Positions 61,008-64,000 of a DNA stretch of 64,000 bases are shown here, in pieces. A program made the position numbers and the translations under genes. Origin of the DNA: Prostheceraeus crozeri (Eukaryota; Platyhelminthes; Polycladida; Euryleptidae); contig CAJQUW010008951.1 of NCBI GenBank assembly GCA_907163375.1, positions 603,794 through 667,793 on the forward strand, written 5' to 3'. How positions within the stretch are numbered: position 1 is the stretch's first letter; every line of letters begins with the position of its first letter. Below the pieces are notes generated by a model. That model searched no databases and had not been told where the DNA came from. It saw only the letters and a program-made list of their open reading frames with translations.

Positions 61008-62050
61008 AGTCAATCTATTATGATGTAAAACATCCGGCAGGATTTGCATCTATCAAGAAATTATCAAAAGCGAGTGGTCTTCCACAATCACAAGTGAAAC
61101 GATGGTTAAAGGGTCAGGCTACCTATACACTCCACAAACAAGCGAAAAAGAAGTACCGCACCCGCCATTATATTGTTCATGACATCGATGAACAGTGGCA
61201 AGCAGATTTGTGCGATGTTGCCTCCATTTCAAAACATAACTCGGGCAATAATTTTATTTTAACCGTCATTGATATTTTCTCGCGTTATGCGTGGGCTCAA
61301 CCTTTAAAAACTAAAGAAGGGAAAGGAGTAGCAAAAGCATTCCAAACAATTTTTCGAGAAGGTCGCATTCCAAAAAGAATTCAGAGTGATCAAGGAAAAG
61401 AGTTTGAAAATCAGCATGTGACAAGATTATTTGAGAGGCATGACATTGAGTTGTTTAGTGTAAAGAGCGCTTATAAAGCTGCACTCGTTGAACGTTTTAA
61501 TCGCACATTAAAAAATCGCTTGTGGCGACATTTTACTGCCAACTTGACACAAAATTGGACAAAGGTTCTACAAGATACACTCCATGCCTACAATCACTCT
61601 ATCCATCGTTCTATTGGACTCAGACCAGTAGATGTAAATGCTGACAATGTAGATAAAGTGCGCGAATCATTCCAACGTAAACGCACTCATGTGAAAAGTG
61701 ATGTGAAAATTGGCGATAAAGTTCGTATCTCAAAAGTGAAAAGTGTTTTTGCTAAAGGGTACCTCCCGAATTGGACAGAGGAGGTATTTACAGTATCAAG
61801 GATTAATCAAAAAGACTCTCCGACCACCTACAAGTTGAAAGATTACGATAATGAAGAAATTGAGGGTAGCTTTTACCGCGATGAGATTGAGGTAGTCACT
61901 GAAAGTGAAACATATTTGGTAGAGAAAATCATTCGATGTAAAAAACGGCAAGGTGAAGAATGGTGTCTTGTTAAATGGACTGGTTATCCTTCAAGTATGA
62001 ACTCTTGGATGCGTCGTGCCGACATCTTTCATCTAAGTGATCGACAGTGA
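61004..62050 (+). CDS. Retroviral-type integrase with C-terminal chromodomain
   Basis: 348 residues as an open frame from 60965, with no in-frame ATG before the catalytic core, so the start must come from splicing, frameshifting or a non-AUG codon. A helix-turn-helix-like part (LSKASGLPQSQVKRWLKGQ) precedes the core: D in WQADLCDV, D in QSDQGKEF and E in LVERFNRTLKN, with 33 residues between the last two. After an SH3-like part, a chromodomain (YLVEKIIRCKKRQGEEWCLVKWTGYP) ends the protein and may guide integration to modified chromatin. It is homologous to the integrase half of 16976-18286. Confidence 0.85.
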   Translation: MKSIYYDVKHPAGFASIKKLSKASGLPQSQVKRWLKGQATYTLHKQAKKKYRTRHYIVHDIDEQWQADLCDVASISKHNSGNNFILTVIDIFSRYAWAQPLKTKEGKGVAKAFQTIFREGRIPKRIQSDQGKEFENQHVTRLFERHDIELFSVKSAYKAALVERFNRTLKNRLWRHFTANLTQNWTKVLQDTLHAYNHSIHRSIGLRPVDVNADNVDKVRESFQRKRTHVKSDVKIGDKVRISKVKSVFAKGYLPNWTEEVFTVSRINQKDSPTTYKLKDYDNEEIEGSFYRDEIEVVTESETYLVEKIIRCKKRQGEEWCLVKWTGYPSSMNSWMRRADIFHLSDRQ

Positions 62051-62091
62051 TTCATGCAAAGTTGTAACTAACAATGTTTAGGGTTTGAGCT

Positions 62092-62547
62092 ATGAATCCA
62101 ACTGCCTCATTTTATTCACGACCCTCCTATGTAAGTGGTGGAGGACAAATTTACATCGGTGCTCGCCGCCAACGTGGAGGTAGCATACTTGGTGCACTGA
62201 AATCTGTTGTAGCACCTCTCATATCCAATGTCGGTAGATCTTTAAAACGAAATGTTTTAAGTAATGCCGTTGGCTTTGCTGGTGATGTTGCTAGTGATCT
62301 TTCCAGAGGTAGAAGTTTTAAGAGCAGTTTGTTGAATCGTGGGAAGGAACGCGGTTTAAAAACATTGAAGCAGACCATTGCTGGTGTTACTCAAGGAAAG
62401 AAATCACCTAAACGAATGAATAAAGGAAGGAGGAAACATCGCGGAGCTGGTAAGGTGCGATCTTCAGTCAAAAGGCATTCACGCAAACGTCGCAGAGGCT
62501 CTAATCATTCATCAGGCGCTAAACGACGACGCTGCTATAACTTCTAA
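62092..62547 (+). CDS. pX/pVII-like basic virion protein
   Basis: 151 residues with an ATG at 62092. ARRQRGGSILGALKSVVAPL near residues 25-44 has a GG junction followed by an amphipathic helix. A second part, DVASDLSRGRSFKSSLLNRG, follows, and the C-terminal 45 residues are almost all Lys/Arg/Ser/Gly. Known partners of this type of capsid gene have the same make-up. It is likely a DNA-condensing and possibly membrane-active core protein. It ends 2 bases before the capsid gene. Confidence 0.65.
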   Translation: MNPTASFYSRPSYVSGGGQIYIGARRQRGGSILGALKSVVAPLISNVGRSLKRNVLSNAVGFAGDVASDLSRGRSFKSSLLNRGKERGLKTLKQTIAGVTQGKKSPKRMNKGRRKHRGAGKVRSSVKRHSRKRRRGSNHSSGAKRRRCYNF

Positions 62548-62549
62548 TC

Positions 62550-63002
62550 ATGGAGTGTAAAACTTCCGGTTTTTGTTTGTTCGATCAACAAGCCATACAG
62601 ACAGATATTCTTAGTTCAAGTATTGTAGATTATCATCCTCGAACAGCTGAGAATGCTGGCCCCATTGAATTTGTTATTCCTGGTGGTAGTGATGACTACA
62701 TAGATTTGAGTTATGCGATGCTTGATTTGAGGTTTAGAATTCAGCAAGCAGATGGAACTGCTATTGACGATGCACATAAAGTTGGACTGAACAATTTACC
62801 ATTGACTACATTACTTCGTGATGTTTCTCTAACGATTGGAGAGCAGCAGGTGGAAGGTGGTCAAAGCGATTATCCCTATAAATCATATTTCAATCATGTA
62901 TCACAGTTTCATCCAGCAGCACAAAAAAGTCATATGGAAGCCATGGATGGTACAGAGATGAAGCAGGAAAATTTGATGTTGAAACAAACAGTGGCTTTGT
63001 AA
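62550..63002 (+). CDS. Major capsid protein (F54H12.2-like), N-terminal part
   Basis: 150 residues with an ATG at 62550. The segment FVIPGGSDDYIDLSYAMLDL with TTLLRDVSLTIGEQQVEGG is the N-terminal jelly-roll of the double jelly-roll capsid family annotated in animal genomes as F54H12.2-like. The frame shifts by one base near the A4 run 62968-62971, after which this frame ends at 63000-63002 while the homologous sequence continues in the frame 63014-63826. This is a probable one-base loss. Confidence 0.8.
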   Translation: MECKTSGFCLFDQQAIQTDILSSSIVDYHPRTAENAGPIEFVIPGGSDDYIDLSYAMLDLRFRIQQADGTAIDDAHKVGLNNLPLTTLLRDVSLTIGEQQVEGGQSDYPYKSYFNHVSQFHPAAQKSHMEAMDGTEMKQENLMLKQTVAL

Positions 63003-63013
63003 AGCGATCTGCT

Positions 63014-63826
63014 ATGATTAAAGATAGTAGAGTATGTCAGCTATATGGTCCGCTGAATTTAGACTTCTTTAGACAGTCAAAGTTTTTACTGTGTAATACC
63101 AGCATGCGACTCAAGCTGACATTGAATAAGCCTGAATTTGCGCTGAATGCATTTGCTAAAGTTGACAATTTTAGAATTCATGTGGAAGATATTGCACTTT
63201 ACATTCGTCGAGTAGTACCGAATCCAAGTGTCATTAGAGGGCATGCTGAAGGCCTTAACCGCCAAAATGCCATTTACCCCGTTCAGCATACAAAGCTTCT
63301 CACCTTTACAATTCCGAAAGATCAAAAGAGTTTCATGAAAGATGGCCTCTTTCCATCGGAAGCACCGAAGCTCCTCATGGTGGCAATGGTTGAAAATGAT
63401 GCATTTAATGGTAATATAAAGAAGAATCCTTTCAATTTTAAACACAATCAGTTAAGTGAAATTGCTTTACGTGTAAATGGTGTGAGTCATCCTGGTCCAC
63501 CCTACAAACCAGATTTTGCTTCGGATCAATTTATGCGCAGTTATGTTGATTTTATGGATGTCTTTGGCTTTTACAATACGGATGACACCAACGGACTGAC
63601 TATGAAAGAGTTTAAGAGTGGATATACTATTTATGCATTTGATTTGACTGCTGACAGCGATATTAGTGCACCCTATCGTCAAGCGAACGTGCCTCATAAT
63701 ATTCGTTTGGATTTGACGTTCAAAAGAACACTACCTGAGACGATCAATGTATTAATTTATGCAGTCTTCGATTCAAATATTGAAATTACAAAGTATCGTG
63801 ACGTGATTCTTCAGTATAATCGTTAA
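63014..63826 (+). CDS. Major capsid protein (F54H12.2-like), C-terminal part
   Basis: 270 residues; the homologous frame begins slightly upstream of the Met at 63014. It contains LYGPLNLDFFRQSKFLLC, AEGLNRQNAIYPV, YAFDLTADSDIS and a C-terminal NVLIYAVFDSNIEITKYRDV pair of strands. FDLTADSDIS matches FDLSAQSED of the Polinton capsid protein at 14857-16191. Joined to the preceding ORF it would be a roughly 425-residue double jelly-roll capsid protein. Its TAA overlaps the next ATG. Confidence 0.82.
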   Translation: MIKDSRVCQLYGPLNLDFFRQSKFLLCNTSMRLKLTLNKPEFALNAFAKVDNFRIHVEDIALYIRRVVPNPSVIRGHAEGLNRQNAIYPVQHTKLLTFTIPKDQKSFMKDGLFPSEAPKLLMVAMVENDAFNGNIKKNPFNFKHNQLSEIALRVNGVSHPGPPYKPDFASDQFMRSYVDFMDVFGFYNTDDTNGLTMKEFKSGYTIYAFDLTADSDISAPYRQANVPHNIRLDLTFKRTLPETINVLIYAVFDSNIEITKYRDVILQYNR

Positions 63827-64000
63827 TGAGTTGGTTGACTGCTGACGATATTAAGACTAAAGTGCAGCGTAATGCAGACGAAGCGACGTTGAAAGCTTTC
63901 GATAATGTCTATTCACTCGATACCTTACCACCTGCAGTAAATCACTATCCATCTTTATTGTGCTAAACACTCATTCACAGAATTTAGGCGGTGAGCATTG
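63826..64000 (+). CDS. Adenain-type protease, N-terminal part (cut by the window edge)
   Basis: ATG at 63826. The first frame closes at a TAA at 63964-63966. A one-base shift at the T3 run 63954-63956 opens a frame that runs to the edge and ends in NLGGEHW, the catalytic His motif of adenovirus-type proteases. Compare VHW in the Polinton gene at 18321-18749. Gene position right after the capsid gene fits. Confidence 0.6.

Larger units (their letters stand above)
55300..64000 (+). mobile_element. Second virus-like element (Polinton-like, F54H12.2-type capsid), left part
   Basis: A compact array of plus-strand genes: exonuclease, packaging ATPase, chromodomain integrase, pX-like proteins, double jelly-roll capsid protein and the beginning of an adenain-type protease. 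Neighbouring genes overlap by 1-4 bases or are a few bases apart. The left limit is estimated from the onset of the poly-C repeats; the right limit is beyond the window. Frame breaks occur in the exonuclease, the small basic protein, the capsid protein and the protease. Confidence 0.8.

Overview
The window is eukaryotic, almost certainly from a metazoan and probably a marine invertebrate. The reasons are spliceosomal intron signals, an animal-type phosphorylase kinase gamma gene, Ty3, Penelope, LINE, Tc1, Crypton and pogo-like repeats, and two large virus-like elements of the Polinton/adintovirus type. The palindrome AGGCCT, often as TAGGCCTAC, recurs in the host DNA. From recall this is reminiscent of echinoderm genomes, but that is a weak inference.

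Region 1 (818-20322) is a complete, very AT-rich Polinton of 19.5 kb. It has terminal inverted repeats of about 0.71-0.72 kb that begin AG and end CT, and a 6-bp target duplication AATATA at 812-817 and 20323-20328. From the left it encodes a membrane protein, an A32-type packaging ATPase, a penton-like minor capsid protein, a coiled-coil protein, a protein-primed family B DNA polymerase (in two frames plus a C-terminal scrap), a second membrane-anchored A32-like ATPase, and a zinc-finger protein. Then come a fibre-like coiled-coil protein, a 57-aa micro-gene, two small virion-type proteins, a double jelly-roll major capsid protein, a protein joining a parvovirus-type phospholipase A2 to a retroviral-type integrase, and an adenain-type protease. 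Replication, packaging, capsid, maturation and integration functions are therefore all present. GAA-loop mini-hairpins are scattered through genes, spacers and TIRs.

Region 2 (about 20.3-55 kb) is host DNA built of nested repeats. It holds several copies of one long unclassified repeat family, a 6.5-kb TIR-bounded element containing a dead Penelope-type RT, a young intact Ty3/gypsy element (28389-33095) with an empty-site counterpart near 42.39 kb, remnants of a LINE, a possible piggyBac and a Tc1/mariner element, and a Crypton-type tyrosine recombinase. It also has hairpin MITEs, a pogo-like deletion derivative, and one apparent host gene, a single-coding-exon phosphorylase kinase gamma gene (53523-54725).

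Region 3 (about 55.3 kb to beyond the right edge) is a second virus-like element of a different lineage, less AT-rich, with all genes on the plus strand. It has a poly-C repeat leader, a CCAAT/TATA promoter, a first gene whose only upstream coding exon is ATG, two RING-like proteins, a DEDD exonuclease, a packaging ATPase, a chromodomain integrase, pX-like basic/hydrophobic proteins, a double jelly-roll capsid protein and the start of an adenain-type protease. Its polymerase and right end are not in the window. Single-base homopolymer frameshifts recur in both virus-like elements.
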